Shown: positions 15,848 to 24,811 of the stretch, one piece after another | How positions within the stretch are numbered: position 1 is the first letter of the stretch | Layout of the letters: every line of letters starts with the position of its first letter | Assembly (NCBI RefSeq): GCF_039631355.1 | Contig: NZ_JBDIVF010000013.1 | Coordinates: 14,599-78,598, forward strand | Direction of reading: 5' to 3' | Source of the DNA: Uliginosibacterium paludis | GTDB lineage: Bacteria > Pseudomonadota > Gammaproteobacteria > Burkholderiales > Rhodocyclaceae | DNA length: 64,000 nucleotides | Program-made: the position numbers and the translations under genes | The notes under the pieces: generated by a model | Told to the model about the DNA's origin: nothing | Database searches by the model: none | Seen by the model: the letters and a program-made list of their open reading frames with translations, nothing else

Positions 15848-18800
15848 TCAGGCGGCGCTGGGCCAGAGGGCTTCGGCGAAGGTATCCAGCACACTGTGCA
15901 GCTTGCCACCCAGGCGCACATCGAGCTGCTTGGCGCCGCCATCGTCGCGGAAGGCGCGATTGACGAAATCGGTGTCGATGACGATTTCGTGGCCGAGCTG
16001 CTTGGCGACGCGATCCAGCCATTTGCGCTGCATGGGCGTCCAGCTGGTGAGGGCGTAGATCTTGTCCATGGCCTGGGCGATGCGCTGCTCGAAGGGCACG
16101 AGGGCTTCGCCGAGCGCAGCCTGACGGATATAGCCGACGATGCTTGCAGCGATCTCGTGATTGGTTTTGTTGCGCCACGCCGTTTGCAGGCGGGCTTCGG
16201 GGTAGCCGTGGGTGTCCAGCAGCAGGCGTACTTCCTTGAGCTGCTCGCGGGTGAGTTCCTTGGGGCGATTGACGACGACGCCCAGCGCGACCGACTGGTT
16301 GAGCTGCTCGCGGATGAAGCGGCCGAAGCTGTCGAGATAGTCCTCGGGCTTGGTGTATTTGCCGTAGCTCTGCTCACGGACCATCAATTCGTCTTTGTGA
16401 TCGGAGAGCACCGGCATGTAGGCGCTGCCGATGAGGGTTTTGACTTCTTCGATCTGCTGGAGCAGGCCGGCTTGCTGGCGGATGAATTCGGCAGCGGCTT
16501 GGGGGCCGATCTTCTGCAGGTGCTTGTGAAGCTCTGCCGGCGGCACGCCCCAGTGCTGTTCAAGCTCGGCGAGGCGGGTCTTGAGGGCGGGCTTCTTCTC
16601 GGCTTTGTGGGTGGCGTCGCGCAGCACGCGCATGAGTTTCTGGCTGACGGCATCGAGCACGTCGTGGGCATGTGTTTCGCCCATGCGGCTACCCTTGGCT
16701 TCGAAACTGGCCGGGTCGTTCAGCTCGGTGAGGAGCTGGTCGAGCGTGATGTTCGGGTCTTTGACCAGGGGCTTCATGCTGCTGACTTCCTGCAGCTCTT
16801 TGTAGAGGTCGACCGGATCGTAGATCTTGAACACGGTCTTGCCGATTTCGTCGCAACGGCGCGTGGCGCGGCCGATCATCTGCTCGTAGAGGATGCGCGA
16901 GCGCACCCGGCGCATGAAGACGAGGTGGGCGATCTTTGGTACGTCGATGCCGGTGGTGAGCAGGTCGACGGTGATGGCGATGTTCGGGTAGCGCTCGTTC
17001 TTGTAGCGCCGGATGAGGTCGCTGACCTTGTCGGATTTGCCAGTGATCTTGCGCACGGCGGCTTCGGCGTAGGCTTCACCATGGACAGCCTTGAAGGCGT
17101 CGTCGAGCAGACGCTTGACCATGTCGGCATGCAGATCGGTGGCGCAGAAGATCATGGTCTTCTCTTCACCGAAGGGGTCGAGTTCCTGTGCAAGCTGCTC
17201 GCAGATGACGCGGTTGAAATCATCAACGATGACGCGGCGGTTGAAGGCTTCGACTTCGAAGTTGAGCTCGTCGTCCAGCTCGGACTGCTCGACCTCGCCG
17301 GTGCCGAAATTGATGGCGCTGACGGTTTCGCCCTTCTCGAACTTGATGCCCTTCTGCGTGAGCAGGGTCTCAAAGCGGATCGGGGGCTCGTGGTCGATGA
17401 GCCAGTCATCCGCCACCGCTTCGCGATAGGAGTAGGTGTAGACGGGCTTGCCGAAAATTTCGGTGGTTTGCTTGGCCGGCGTGGCGGTGAGGCCGATCTT
17501 GACGGCGTCGAAGTAGTCGAGCACGCGGCGGTAGGTGGAGAGGTACTGGGCCTGGTCGCGCACCAGCATTTCGCCCTCGGTCATGTCCTGATCCAGGGTG
17601 TAGCCCCGGTGAGCCTCATCGACAATGATGCAGTCGAATTCATCGATGCCCGGTGGCTGGTCAGACTGGAAAATGCGCTTGACCATGGCCTGTACGGTGG
17701 CGACTTGCACACGGGTTTCCGCCTCGGCCGCCATGTCGCCCATCTCTGCAATGTTGTAGATCTTGGAGAGTGGCTGGTTCTGTTCCAGCAGGGCGTCGTT
17801 GAAAGCGTCCAGCGCCTGATCACCCAGCGCGGTGCGGTCAACCAGAAACAGGATGCGACGGAAGCGTTCGGCTTTGAGCAGGCGATACATCAGGCCGATG
17901 ATGGTGCGCGTCTTGCCGGTGCCGGTGGCCATTGCCAGCAGGGCTTTGGGCTGACCGCTGGCGAGCGCGGCTTCCACGCTCTGGATGGCGAGTTCCTGAT
18001 ATTTGCGTAGCTTGAGGTAGGCGAATCCTTCGGCCTTGAGTTTGGCTTCTGCCTCGGCCTTGTTGCGCGTGAGTTGGTCGAGCAGGCCAGCCGGGGAATG
18101 GAAATCCGTGAGCGGGCGAGCCAGGTTGGCGGGGCTGCGCACGTCGCGGAACCAGGTGCCGCTCTGCTCGGCAAGCTGGGGCAGGAAGGGGCGGCTGTTG
18201 CTGGAGTAGACGAAAGGAATCTGGAGCGCTTGCCCTTGAGCATCCGGCCAGCCTGCGCTGCGGCCTTCGAGCTGCCAGGCAGGTTCGAAGCCTGCTTGTT
18301 GCTGGAAACCGGCGGCATAGCGCTCGGCCTGCGGGATTTTGCCGGCAACGTTCTCGTTCTCGCGTTTGGCTTCGACGACGGCGAGCGGCGTCATGCCGGC
18401 GAAGAGCACGTAATCCGCCGCCTGCTTGCCGACAGTAGGCCACTCGGCAATCGCGCGGTTTTTGCCCTTGGCGGGGCGGGCACCTTTCTTGTAGTCAAGA
18501 AGCTGAGTGTCGGCTTCCCAGCCAGCTTCAATGAGCTGCTGGTCGATGAGGATACGGGTGAGTTCTTCGGTGAGCACGAGCTGCTTGGCGGCGCTCTGCG
18601 TGCTCTTGGTGACCTGCTGGGCTGCTTTCTGGCTGTCTTCCAACTGGGCCTGCAGCATCTTGATGCGGGCTTCGAACTCGGCCTTCAGCTTGTCGACCTG
18701 CGCACTCTGCTCCTCGGCCAGCGACAGCGAGGCGGCGACCTCTTCCTCCATCTGCTTGCTGAGTTCGGCGAACTGAGCCTTCTCCCGGTCGAGCAGGGCG

Positions 18801-19321
18801 GCGAGCTGCTGGTTGCTGTCCAGCGCCTGGTGTTTGCCGGCCAGATCCGCGCGCAGCTGGGCGATCTCTGCCTGCAGGGCGCCCAACTCGGCGCTGGGGT
18901 CGGTAGGTGGAACGAAGGGGCCAGGCTTGAAGCCGGAGCCGGCCTTGCCAAAGCTCTGATGGAACCAGATGGCCAGGGCGCGGGCGACGCGCAGCCCGTC
19001 CATGGCTTCCTTGTGCTGGGTGCGGAACTGGTGGGTGGCCTTGTTGCCCTCGATGCGCAGGGTGTGGAAGAGGCTGCGCACGGTGGAGTCCAGATTGATC
19101 TCGCGGCTGAGCCGGAAGATCAGGTCGGCCTGCCTGGTTTCGGCGTCAATCTCGATACCGATGCGGGCGGCGATGTCCTGCGCAATGGCCTCGCCCAGCT
19201 GGCGCAGTTTGATCAGGGTGGTGTTCGGGTCGGAGGCGAAAACCTGCTCTGCGGTGGTGGCCAGCTTCAGGAAAACGGGGTCATGCTCGGCAAGGAAGGA
19301 AAAATTGCTGCGCACTGTCAT
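15848..19321 (-). CDS. hsdR: Type I restriction endonuclease subunit R
   Basis: 1157 residues from MTVRSNFSFLAEHD. N-terminal DUF4145-like domain (LRIEGNKATHQF), a long coiled coil (about 145-245), the PD-(D/E)xK nuclease core ADYVLFAG...AVVEAKREN (about 305-330), then SF2 translocase motifs MATGTGKTRT (Walker A), IIVDEAHRG (DEAH) and GLTATP (motif III), the helicase C domain with LLTTGIDVP and a Q-x-x-GRATR motif VI, and an EcoEI-type C-terminal domain. It cuts unmodified DNA after translocation. The frame is open to 19513, but this ATG precedes the first conserved sequence; ribosome site weak. Last in order toward the hairpin. Confidence 0.93.
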   Translation of the reverse strand: MTVRSNFSFLAEHDPVFLKLATTAEQVFASDPNTTLIKLRQLGEAIAQDIAARIGIEIDAETRQADLIFRLSREINLDSTVRSLFHTLRIEGNKATHQFRTQHKEAMDGLRVARALAIWFHQSFGKAGSGFKPGPFVPPTDPSAELGALQAEIAQLRADLAGKHQALDSNQQLAALLDREKAQFAELSKQMEEEVAASLSLAEEQSAQVDKLKAEFEARIKMLQAQLEDSQKAAQQVTKSTQSAAKQLVLTEELTRILIDQQLIEAGWEADTQLLDYKKGARPAKGKNRAIAEWPTVGKQAADYVLFAGMTPLAVVEAKRENENVAGKIPQAERYAAGFQQQAGFEPAWQLEGRSAGWPDAQGQALQIPFVYSSNSRPFLPQLAEQSGTWFRDVRSPANLARPLTDFHSPAGLLDQLTRNKAEAEAKLKAEGFAYLKLRKYQELAIQSVEAALASGQPKALLAMATGTGKTRTIIGLMYRLLKAERFRRILFLVDRTALGDQALDAFNDALLEQNQPLSKIYNIAEMGDMAAEAETRVQVATVQAMVKRIFQSDQPPGIDEFDCIIVDEAHRGYTLDQDMTEGEMLVRDQAQYLSTYRRVLDYFDAVKIGLTATPAKQTTEIFGKPVYTYSYREAVADDWLIDHEPPIRFETLLTQKGIKFEKGETVSAINFGTGEVEQSELDDELNFEVEAFNRRVIVDDFNRVICEQLAQELDPFGEEKTMIFCATDLHADMVKRLLDDAFKAVHGEAYAEAAVRKITGKSDKVSDLIRRYKNERYPNIAITVDLLTTGIDVPKIAHLVFMRRVRSRILYEQMIGRATRRCDEIGKTVFKIYDPVDLYKELQEVSSMKPLVKDPNITLDQLLTELNDPASFEAKGSRMGETHAHDVLDAVSQKLMRVLRDATHKAEKKPALKTRLAELEQHWGVPPAELHKHLQKIGPQAAAEFIRQQAGLLQQIEEVKTLIGSAYMPVLSDHKDELMVREQSYGKYTKPEDYLDSFGRFIREQLNQSVALGVVVNRPKELTREQLKEVRLLLDTHGYPEARLQTAWRNKTNHEIAASIVGYIRQAALGEALVPFEQRIAQAMDKIYALTSWTPMQRKWLDRVAKQLGHEIVIDTDFVNRAFRDDGGAKQLDVRLGGKLHSVLDTFAEALWPSAA

Positions 19322-19600
19322 GATCCCGGCCAGGTCAGATGCGGTTTGGCGGGCGGAATGTCGTTCGCATTCTCTCCGCTGATCGGTTGCCGGCTGGCGT
19401 TTGAAAGAGCCGGGTCGCACGGCAGATTGTAGAGCAGCCTGTTCTCGACCGGATTGCGATTGTTGCGCATGGATCACATTGCAATCATTCAGACGATCGG
19501 AAGCCCATTCCATTTTGCCCGGAGCTGCTGGCGGGGCCTTCCTGCTGTCCTGGAAGCTCCGGCGAGCACGCTTTGCAAGCGGAAATCAAGTGCCGGAACA
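19322..19600. other. Intergenic region between hsdR and nrdD, hsdR side
   Basis: Part of a 451-nt divergent gap. Apart from an open but unconvincing upstream extension of the hsdR frame I see no gene here. The nrdD-proximal part holds the NrdR boxes listed separately and a TTGATCCAGGCCAA stretch (about 19607-19620) that matches only the left half of an FNR site. Confidence 0.4.
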
Positions 19601-19621
19601 CAATACTTGATCCAGGCCAAA

Positions 19622-19668
19622 CTACTAGATCTAGTGGCTTGAATCTCGAGTTTGCGTGGATATAGTAG
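19622..19668 (+). promoter_or_regulatory. Probable tandem NrdR boxes upstream of nrdDG
   Basis: ACTAGATCTAGT (19624-19635), a perfect 12-bp palindrome, differs at two symmetric positions from the NrdR core ACTATATATAGT. A second half-conserved copy ending ATATAGT lies at 19655-19666, with centres exactly 31 bp apart. NrdR normally binds paired 16-bp boxes about three helical turns apart before ribonucleotide reductase genes, so the spacing and location both fit. The nrdR gene is not in the window. Confidence 0.5.
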
Positions 19669-19772
19669 GTACCTCGGTCAGGGCGCTTGTTTCGCCCTGT
19701 CTGTGTTTCCAGGCGGGTCAATGCTTCAACAGGCCCTGCACTTCACAAGAACATTTCCCTGCGAGACAAGCC

Positions 19773-21956
19773 ATGCTCCATGTCCTCAAGCGCGATGGAA
19801 CGCGCGCGCCTTTCGATATCCTGAAAATCGCGGTGGCCTGCCAGAAGGCGGCGACGGCGGCCGGGATGGATAATCCGAGCGCGGTGGCGCTTGGCGTGGC
19901 GACGGAGGTGGAGTCGCGCAGCCGTGCGCATCCGGAAGGCCAGCTGGATATCCCGACGATCCAGCAGTATGTGGAAGACGCACTGATGCGCTCCCATCCG
20001 GAGGTGGCGCGCCACTACATCGAGTATCGCCATGATCGCGATACGATCCGGGTGCGCGGCTCGGCGCTGCATGCGCAGCTGATGGGCCTGGTCGACAAGA
20101 CCGATGAAGACGCGGTGACCGAGAATGCGAACAAGGATGCCAATGTCTTCCCGGTGATGCGTGACCTGATGGCGGGCATCGTGTCCAAGCAGTTTGCCGG
20201 CAACTTCCTCTCGAAAGAGGTGCTGGCGGCGCATAACAGCGGCGACATCCACTATCACGATCTGGACTACTCGCCCTTCCTGCCCTTCACCAACTGCTGC
20301 CTGGTGGACCTGCAGGGCATGCTGGCCAACGGCTTCCATCTGGGCAACGCCGGTATCGAGAGCCCGAAGTCGGTCGGCGTGGCCTGCGCGGTGACGGCCC
20401 AGATCATCGCCCAGGTGGCGAGCCACCAGTATGGCGGCACGACGATTCCGAACATCGACCAGACGCTCGCCCCCTACGTGCAGAAGAGCTACGAGAAGAA
20501 CCTCGAAGTCGCGCTGCAGTATGGCATTGCAGATGTGGAGCGCTATGCGCGCGAGCGCACCGAGAAGGAAACCTACGACGGCATCCAGGCCTGCGAGTAC
20601 GAGATCAACACCCTGTTCTCGTCCAACGGCCAGCAGCCTTTCGTGACCTTCTCCTTCGGCATGGGCCGCAGCTGGCAGGAGCGTGCCGTGCAGCGCGCGA
20701 TCCTGCAGGTGCGCATCAAGGGCATGGGCAAGGAGGGGATCACGCCGGTGTTCCCGAAGCTGGTGTTCTTCATCGAGGAAGGCCTCAACCTCAAGCCGGA
20801 AGACCCGAACTACGACATCAAGCAGCTGGCCCTCGAATGCGCCTCGAAGCGGATGTATCCCGACATCATTTCGGCGAAGCTCAACCGCGCGCTCACCGGT
20901 TCGAGCGAGCCGGTCTCGCCGATGGGCTGCCGCAGCTTCCTCTCGGTGTGGCGGGATGCCACCGGCCGCGAAGTGCTGGCGGGGCGGAACAACCTGGGCG
21001 TGGTCAGCATCAACCTGCCGCGCATTGCCGTGGAAGCGCAGCAGAACCAGCAGCGCTTCTTCGAAATTCTCGACGAGCGCCTGGAGCTTGCGCGCCGCGC
21101 ACTGATGACGCGCATCCAGCGCCTGGAAGGCGTGAAGGCCAACATCGCACCCATCCTCTATACCGAGGGCGCTTTCGGCGTGCGCCTGAAGCCGGATGAC
21201 GAGATCCTGGAACTCTTCCGCGATGGTCGCTCGTCCATTTCGCTGGGCTATATCGGTCTGCACGAGGTGGCACTGCTGATGTCGGGCGGCGAGCATCCGT
21301 ATGACAACGAAGCGCTGCAGGACTTCCTGCGCCGCGTGGTGGCGCATCTCGCGGCAGCGACCCGGCGCTGGAAGGAAGCGTCCGGCTGGGCCTTCTCGCT
21401 CTACTCCACGCCCAGCGAGTCGCTCTGCCACCGCTTCTGCAAGCTCGACACCGCGCGTTACGGCGAGCTGCCCGGGGTGACCGACAAGGGTTACTACACC
21501 AACTCCTTCCACCTGGACGTAGCGCGCAAGGTGACGCCCTTCGAGAAGATCCGCTTCGAGAAGGGCTTTGCCGACGCAGCGTCCGGCGGCCACATCACCT
21601 ATGTGGAGCTGCCAAACATGCGTCACAACCTCAAGGCGCTGGAGCGGATCTGGGATCACGCGGTGGAGCATGTGCCCTACTTCGGCACCAACACGCCGGT
21701 GGATTCCTGCGGCAAGTGCGGCTTCATGGGCGAGGCGCTCGCCACCGCCGAAGGCTTCACCTGCCCCGAGTGCGGCAACCATGACGGTGCCAGCCTGTCG
21801 GTGACGCGCCGGGTCTGCGGTTATCTCGGCAGCCCGAATGCGCGGCCCTTCAATGCCGGCAAGCAGAAGGAAGTGATGCGCCGGGTGAAGCACCTGGCCG
21901 GGCAGACCGTGGAGCATGCGCCGGCGGTGAGCCGGCCCGAACTTCAGGAAGCATGA
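19773..21956 (+). CDS. nrdD: Anaerobic ribonucleoside-triphosphate reductase
   Basis: 727 residues from MLHVLKRDGTRAPFDILK. N-terminal ATP-cone allosteric domain (1-95), then the class III reductase barrel. The C-terminal zinc site is CGKCG...CPECG and the glycyl-radical loop RRVCGYLG places the radical Gly near residue 683. It reduces NTPs to dNTPs without oxygen, using the radical made by NrdG. The next gene is nrdG, with a 4-nt overlap. The frame is open upstream to 19656, but that stretch lacks similarity to the family. Confidence 0.96.
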   Translation: MLHVLKRDGTRAPFDILKIAVACQKAATAAGMDNPSAVALGVATEVESRSRAHPEGQLDIPTIQQYVEDALMRSHPEVARHYIEYRHDRDTIRVRGSALHAQLMGLVDKTDEDAVTENANKDANVFPVMRDLMAGIVSKQFAGNFLSKEVLAAHNSGDIHYHDLDYSPFLPFTNCCLVDLQGMLANGFHLGNAGIESPKSVGVACAVTAQIIAQVASHQYGGTTIPNIDQTLAPYVQKSYEKNLEVALQYGIADVERYARERTEKETYDGIQACEYEINTLFSSNGQQPFVTFSFGMGRSWQERAVQRAILQVRIKGMGKEGITPVFPKLVFFIEEGLNLKPEDPNYDIKQLALECASKRMYPDIISAKLNRALTGSSEPVSPMGCRSFLSVWRDATGREVLAGRNNLGVVSINLPRIAVEAQQNQQRFFEILDERLELARRALMTRIQRLEGVKANIAPILYTEGAFGVRLKPDDEILELFRDGRSSISLGYIGLHEVALLMSGGEHPYDNEALQDFLRRVVAHLAAATRRWKEASGWAFSLYSTPSESLCHRFCKLDTARYGELPGVTDKGYYTNSFHLDVARKVTPFEKIRFEKGFADAASGGHITYVELPNMRHNLKALERIWDHAVEHVPYFGTNTPVDSCGKCGFMGEALATAEGFTCPECGNHDGASLSVTRRVCGYLGSPNARPFNAGKQKEVMRRVKHLAGQTVEHAPAVSRPELQEA

Positions 21957-22411
21957 ATTACGACCGCTACTACACCTGCGACGTCGTCAATGGCGAGGGG
22001 CTGCGGCTGACACTGTTCGTGACCGGCTGCGCCCACGCCTGCCCGGGCTGCTACAACAGTTCCACCTGGAACCGGCTGGCGGGCCAGCCCTTCACGCCGG
22101 CAGTGCGCGATCACATCCTGGATCTCTGTGCCGACCATGATGGCCTCAGCCTCTCCGGCGGTGACCCCTTGCTGCCGGCCAATCGCGAGGCGGTGGCCGA
22201 CCTCTGCCGGCGCTTTCGCGAGCGCTATCCGGACAAGGACATCTGGCTGTGGACCGGATACCTGCATGAAGAGGTGGCCGATCTGCCGCTGCTGCGCGAT
22301 GTGGATGTGCTCATCGACGGCCGCTATCTGCAGGACCAGCCGACCACCAAGCCCTGGCGCGGCTCGGCCAACCAGCGCCTGATCCGGCTCGCCACCGGCG
22401 AGTGCAGCTGA
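21953..22411 (+). CDS. nrdG: Anaerobic ribonucleotide reductase activating protein
   Basis: 152-residue radical SAM enzyme. The cluster motif is CAHACPGC near residues 27-34 (Cx3CxxC), preceded by VVNGEGLRLTLFVTGC and followed by the SAM-binding LSGGDPL. It uses SAM and a 4Fe-4S cluster to generate the glycyl radical on NrdD. The start overlaps the nrdD stop (ATGA), as usual for this pair. Confidence 0.95.
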   Translation: MNYDRYYTCDVVNGEGLRLTLFVTGCAHACPGCYNSSTWNRLAGQPFTPAVRDHILDLCADHDGLSLSGGDPLLPANREAVADLCRRFRERYPDKDIWLWTGYLHEEVADLPLLRDVDVLIDGRYLQDQPTTKPWRGSANQRLIRLATGECS

Positions 22412-22447
22412 GCGGCAGCCGGCTGCGGCGAAGCGGCGCCCGCCGCC

Positions 22448-22453
22448 TATAAT
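22448..22453 (+). promoter_or_regulatory. Likely -10 box for the DUF5710 gene
   Basis: A perfect TATAAT 32 nt before the start codon in otherwise GC-rich sequence. No good -35 hexamer is visible 16-18 nt upstream, so an activator or extended contacts would be needed. Confidence 0.3.
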
Positions 22454-22484
22454 CCCGCTCTTTCAGCGCTGCACCGGGCATCAC

Positions 22485-22814
22485 ATGAGATTCGACCTGA
22501 AGGTTCCGTTCGCCGAGAAGGATGCGGCCAAGAAGCTGGGCGCGCGCTGGGATGCGGCACGCAAGCTCTGGTATGTGGCCGATGGCAAGGACCCGGCCGC
22601 TTTCGCGAAGTGGTCGCCGGTGCCGCATGAGGCCGGTGCGGCCGCGCCTGCCTCGGCTCCGGTGAGTCGGGCGACGTCTTCCCGCAGCGTGGTCGAGACT
22701 TCCGGCAAGCCGATCGTGGGCAGCCGCTATGTGGAAGTGTCTGTGAGCTGCGAGTGCCCGCCCTGGGAAGTCTGCGAGCAGTGCCGCGCGGTGAGTTTTC
22801 AGGCGCCGGCCTGA
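22485..22814 (+). CDS. DUF5710-domain protein
   Basis: 109 residues. The first 45 hold the DUF5710 signature DLKVPFAEKDAAKKLGARWD followed by RKLWYV, a short module usually found in plasmid-associated primases and in stand-alone small proteins. A low-complexity Ala/Ser linker leads to a C-terminal Cys cluster (CECPPWEVCEQC), probably a metal site. Function unknown. Downstream of nrdG but with its own -10 box. Confidence 0.75.
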   Translation: MRFDLKVPFAEKDAAKKLGARWDAARKLWYVADGKDPAAFAKWSPVPHEAGAAAPASAPVSRATSSRSVVETSGKPIVGSRYVEVSVSCECPPWEVCEQCRAVSFQAPA

Positions 22815-22825
22815 GCGCGGCCGGC

Positions 22826-23776
22826 TCAGGCCGGCCGGTGGTAGTGCATCACCTTCAGCGCGCGGGCGTCTGACACATCGGCGAAGCCCGCCGGGTTGGG
22901 CAGACGGCCGACGAACTCCAGCGCCGGCGCTTCGGTCTGCATCAGCGTGGTGAGGAAGTCCGGCCCCAGCTTGGGCGTATTGAGGCAGACCAGTGCATGG
23001 CCGCCCGGCGCCACGAGATCAGGCAGGCGACGCATCAGGCGCGGGTAATCCTTCTCGGCCACGAAGCTGCCTTTCTGGTAGCTGGGCGGATCCACAATCA
23101 CGATGTCATATGGCCCGCCGCGGCCGATCTTGCCCCAGGACTTGAAAATGTCATGCGGCAGAAAGCTCGCGCCACCGACGAGATTGTTGCGCTGGTGATT
23201 GCGCTTGCCGATGGCGAGTGCGCCGGGGCTCATGTCCACATTCACCACCTGACTGGCGCCTGCCTGAAGTGCGGCCACCGAGAAGGCGCAGGTGTAGGCG
23301 AAGAGATTCAGCACGCGTGCGCCCGGCCTTGAGGCCAGCTCGCCGCGCAGCCAGCGTCGGGCCGCGGCCATGTCCGGAAAGTAGCCGTGATTGAGGCCGC
23401 GCAGCAGATGCAGCTCGTAACGCGCACCATCCTCGCAGGCCAGATGCGGTTCCGGCACGCTGCCGGCCATCAGGCGCGTTTCGGCCCGCGCATCGACGCG
23501 ATGCTGCCAGACCCAGTTGAGCGTCGGCGCCGGATTGTCGCGCGCCATGCGCGCGGCGAGTGCGGCGTGGAGGGCGGCCAGCGCGGTTTCATCCAGCGGC
23601 TCGAAACTCGTCAGCAGCCAGACCGGCGCGTACCAGTCCAGCGCCAGGTGCTCGCAGCCCGGATGCCGCCCGCCGCGGCCATGAAAGACGCGGCAGGCGT
23701 CGGCGGACAGGTCGGCATGGTGGATGGCATCGAGCAGGGCTTGCATGGGGGCACACCGGCGGATCGGGGCCGCCAT
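22826..23776 (-). CDS. Class I SAM-dependent methyltransferase, RlmI/RlmK-like
   Basis: 316 residues; an alternative start at 23746 (MQALLDAIHH) is equally possible because neither has a ribosome site. C-terminal Rossmann methyltransferase with motif I VLNLFAYTCAFSVAAL (about 155-170) and the catalytic VDPPSYQKGSF segment (about 226-236), characteristic of the 23S rRNA m5C/m7G enzymes RlmI and RlmK and their relatives. It lacks an obvious PUA domain. The target is likely an RNA base but not identified. Confidence 0.8.
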   Translation of the reverse strand: MAAPIRRCAPMQALLDAIHHADLSADACRVFHGRGGRHPGCEHLALDWYAPVWLLTSFEPLDETALAALHAALAARMARDNPAPTLNWVWQHRVDARAETRLMAGSVPEPHLACEDGARYELHLLRGLNHGYFPDMAAARRWLRGELASRPGARVLNLFAYTCAFSVAALQAGASQVVNVDMSPGALAIGKRNHQRNNLVGGASFLPHDIFKSWGKIGRGGPYDIVIVDPPSYQKGSFVAEKDYPRLMRRLPDLVAPGGHALVCLNTPKLGPDFLTTLMQTEAPALEFVGRLPNPAGFADVSDARALKVMHYHRPA

Positions 23777-23810
23777 TGTGCCAGCGGCTGCCCGCCCTGC
23801 GCGAGCCGGC

Positions 23811-24782
23811 TCAGGCGGCCTGCGGCGCGGCGCAGACCCGGTTGCGACCCTGATCCTTGGCGGTATAGAGCACTTCGTCCGCCTCGCGGATCAGCACATC
23901 CGGCGTGATGCCCGGTGCCGGGTTCAGCGTGGCGACGCCAACGCTGATCGACAGATGCGGGCCGCAACTCGATGCGCGATGCTCGATCTGTGCGCCCTGG
24001 ATCGCGACGCGGCACATCTCGGCGATGCGCACGGCCGCGTCTCGCGGGGTTTCGGGCAGGAGCAGCACGAACTCCTCGCCGCCGTAGCGCGCGAAGAGGT
24101 CGGTCGAGCGCAGCGGAATCCGGCTGACCGCCGCGGCGACCTGGCGCAGGCATTCGTCTCCCATGACATGGCCATAGGTGTCGTTGTACTGCTTGAAGTG
24201 GTCGATGTCGAAAAGGATCAGCGAGAAAGGGGACTGAGTGCGCTGCGCCCGCAGCCATTCGGTTTCCAGGCAGCGGTCGAAGAGATGGCGGTTGCCGATG
24301 CCGGTGAGGCCGTCCTTGCTGGAGAGCTCCTCGAGCTTGCGATTGGCGGCGAGCAGGTCTTCCTCGAGCTGCTTGCGGCGGGAGATGTCGAACATGAATC
24401 CGACGAGATCGGTGGTTTCGCCGGCTTCGTTGCGGATCACATGGATCACGTCGCGGATCCACACATAACCGCCATCGGCCTTGAGTGCGCGGTAATCGGT
24501 CTCGTGGTCGACGCCCGCCTCGGATTGGCGGATGCAGAAACTGGCGGTGGCCTCGCGGTCCTCGGGATGGATGCGCTCGATCCAGTCCATCGCGCCGAGC
24601 CAGCTCTGCTGCGGCCAGCCGAGCAGGGTCTCGATCTGGGGACCGATGTAGTCGAACTGCTTGGTCTTCCAGTTGATCTTCCAGGGAATCGCCAGCGTGG
24701 ATTCGAGCAGGGTCTTGTAGACGCCCCAGTCGTCGACCGGTTCGATGCCTTCGGCAGACTTGAAGTGTTCGAGGTAGCTCAT
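23811..24782 (-). CDS. PAS-GGDEF diguanylate cyclase
   Basis: 323 residues, soluble. One PAS/PAC domain (about 20-145, ending TDLVGFMFDISRRKQLEEDL) then a GGDEF domain with DGLTGIGNRHLFD, metal-binding FDIDHFK and the active-site motif RYGGEEF. The inhibitory I-site RSTD sits five residues before the active motif, so product inhibition by c-di-GMP is expected. Makes c-di-GMP from GTP in response to an unknown PAS signal. Ribosome site AAAGGAAA precedes the ATG. It follows the S10 peptidase gene by 29 nt. Confidence 0.93.
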   Translation of the reverse strand: MSYLEHFKSAEGIEPVDDWGVYKTLLESTLAIPWKINWKTKQFDYIGPQIETLLGWPQQSWLGAMDWIERIHPEDREATASFCIRQSEAGVDHETDYRALKADGGYVWIRDVIHVIRNEAGETTDLVGFMFDISRRKQLEEDLLAANRKLEELSSKDGLTGIGNRHLFDRCLETEWLRAQRTQSPFSLILFDIDHFKQYNDTYGHVMGDECLRQVAAAVSRIPLRSTDLFARYGGEEFVLLLPETPRDAAVRIAEMCRVAIQGAQIEHRASSCGPHLSISVGVATLNPAPGITPDVLIREADEVLYTAKDQGRNRVCAAPQAA

Positions 24783-24811
24783 GAGGTTTCCTTTTTGCCA
24801 GTCGGCCCGGA

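Noticed and set aside
15896..18010. 704-residue plus-strand ORF antisense to hsdR
   Set aside because: Mirror of the hsdR codons; no domain and no ribosome site.
19609..19622. FNR/Anr-like site before nrdD
   Set aside because: TTGATCCAGGCCAA matches the left half of the consensus only.
19743..21917. 724-residue ORF antisense to nrdD
   Set aside because: Shadow frame of a strongly conserved gene.
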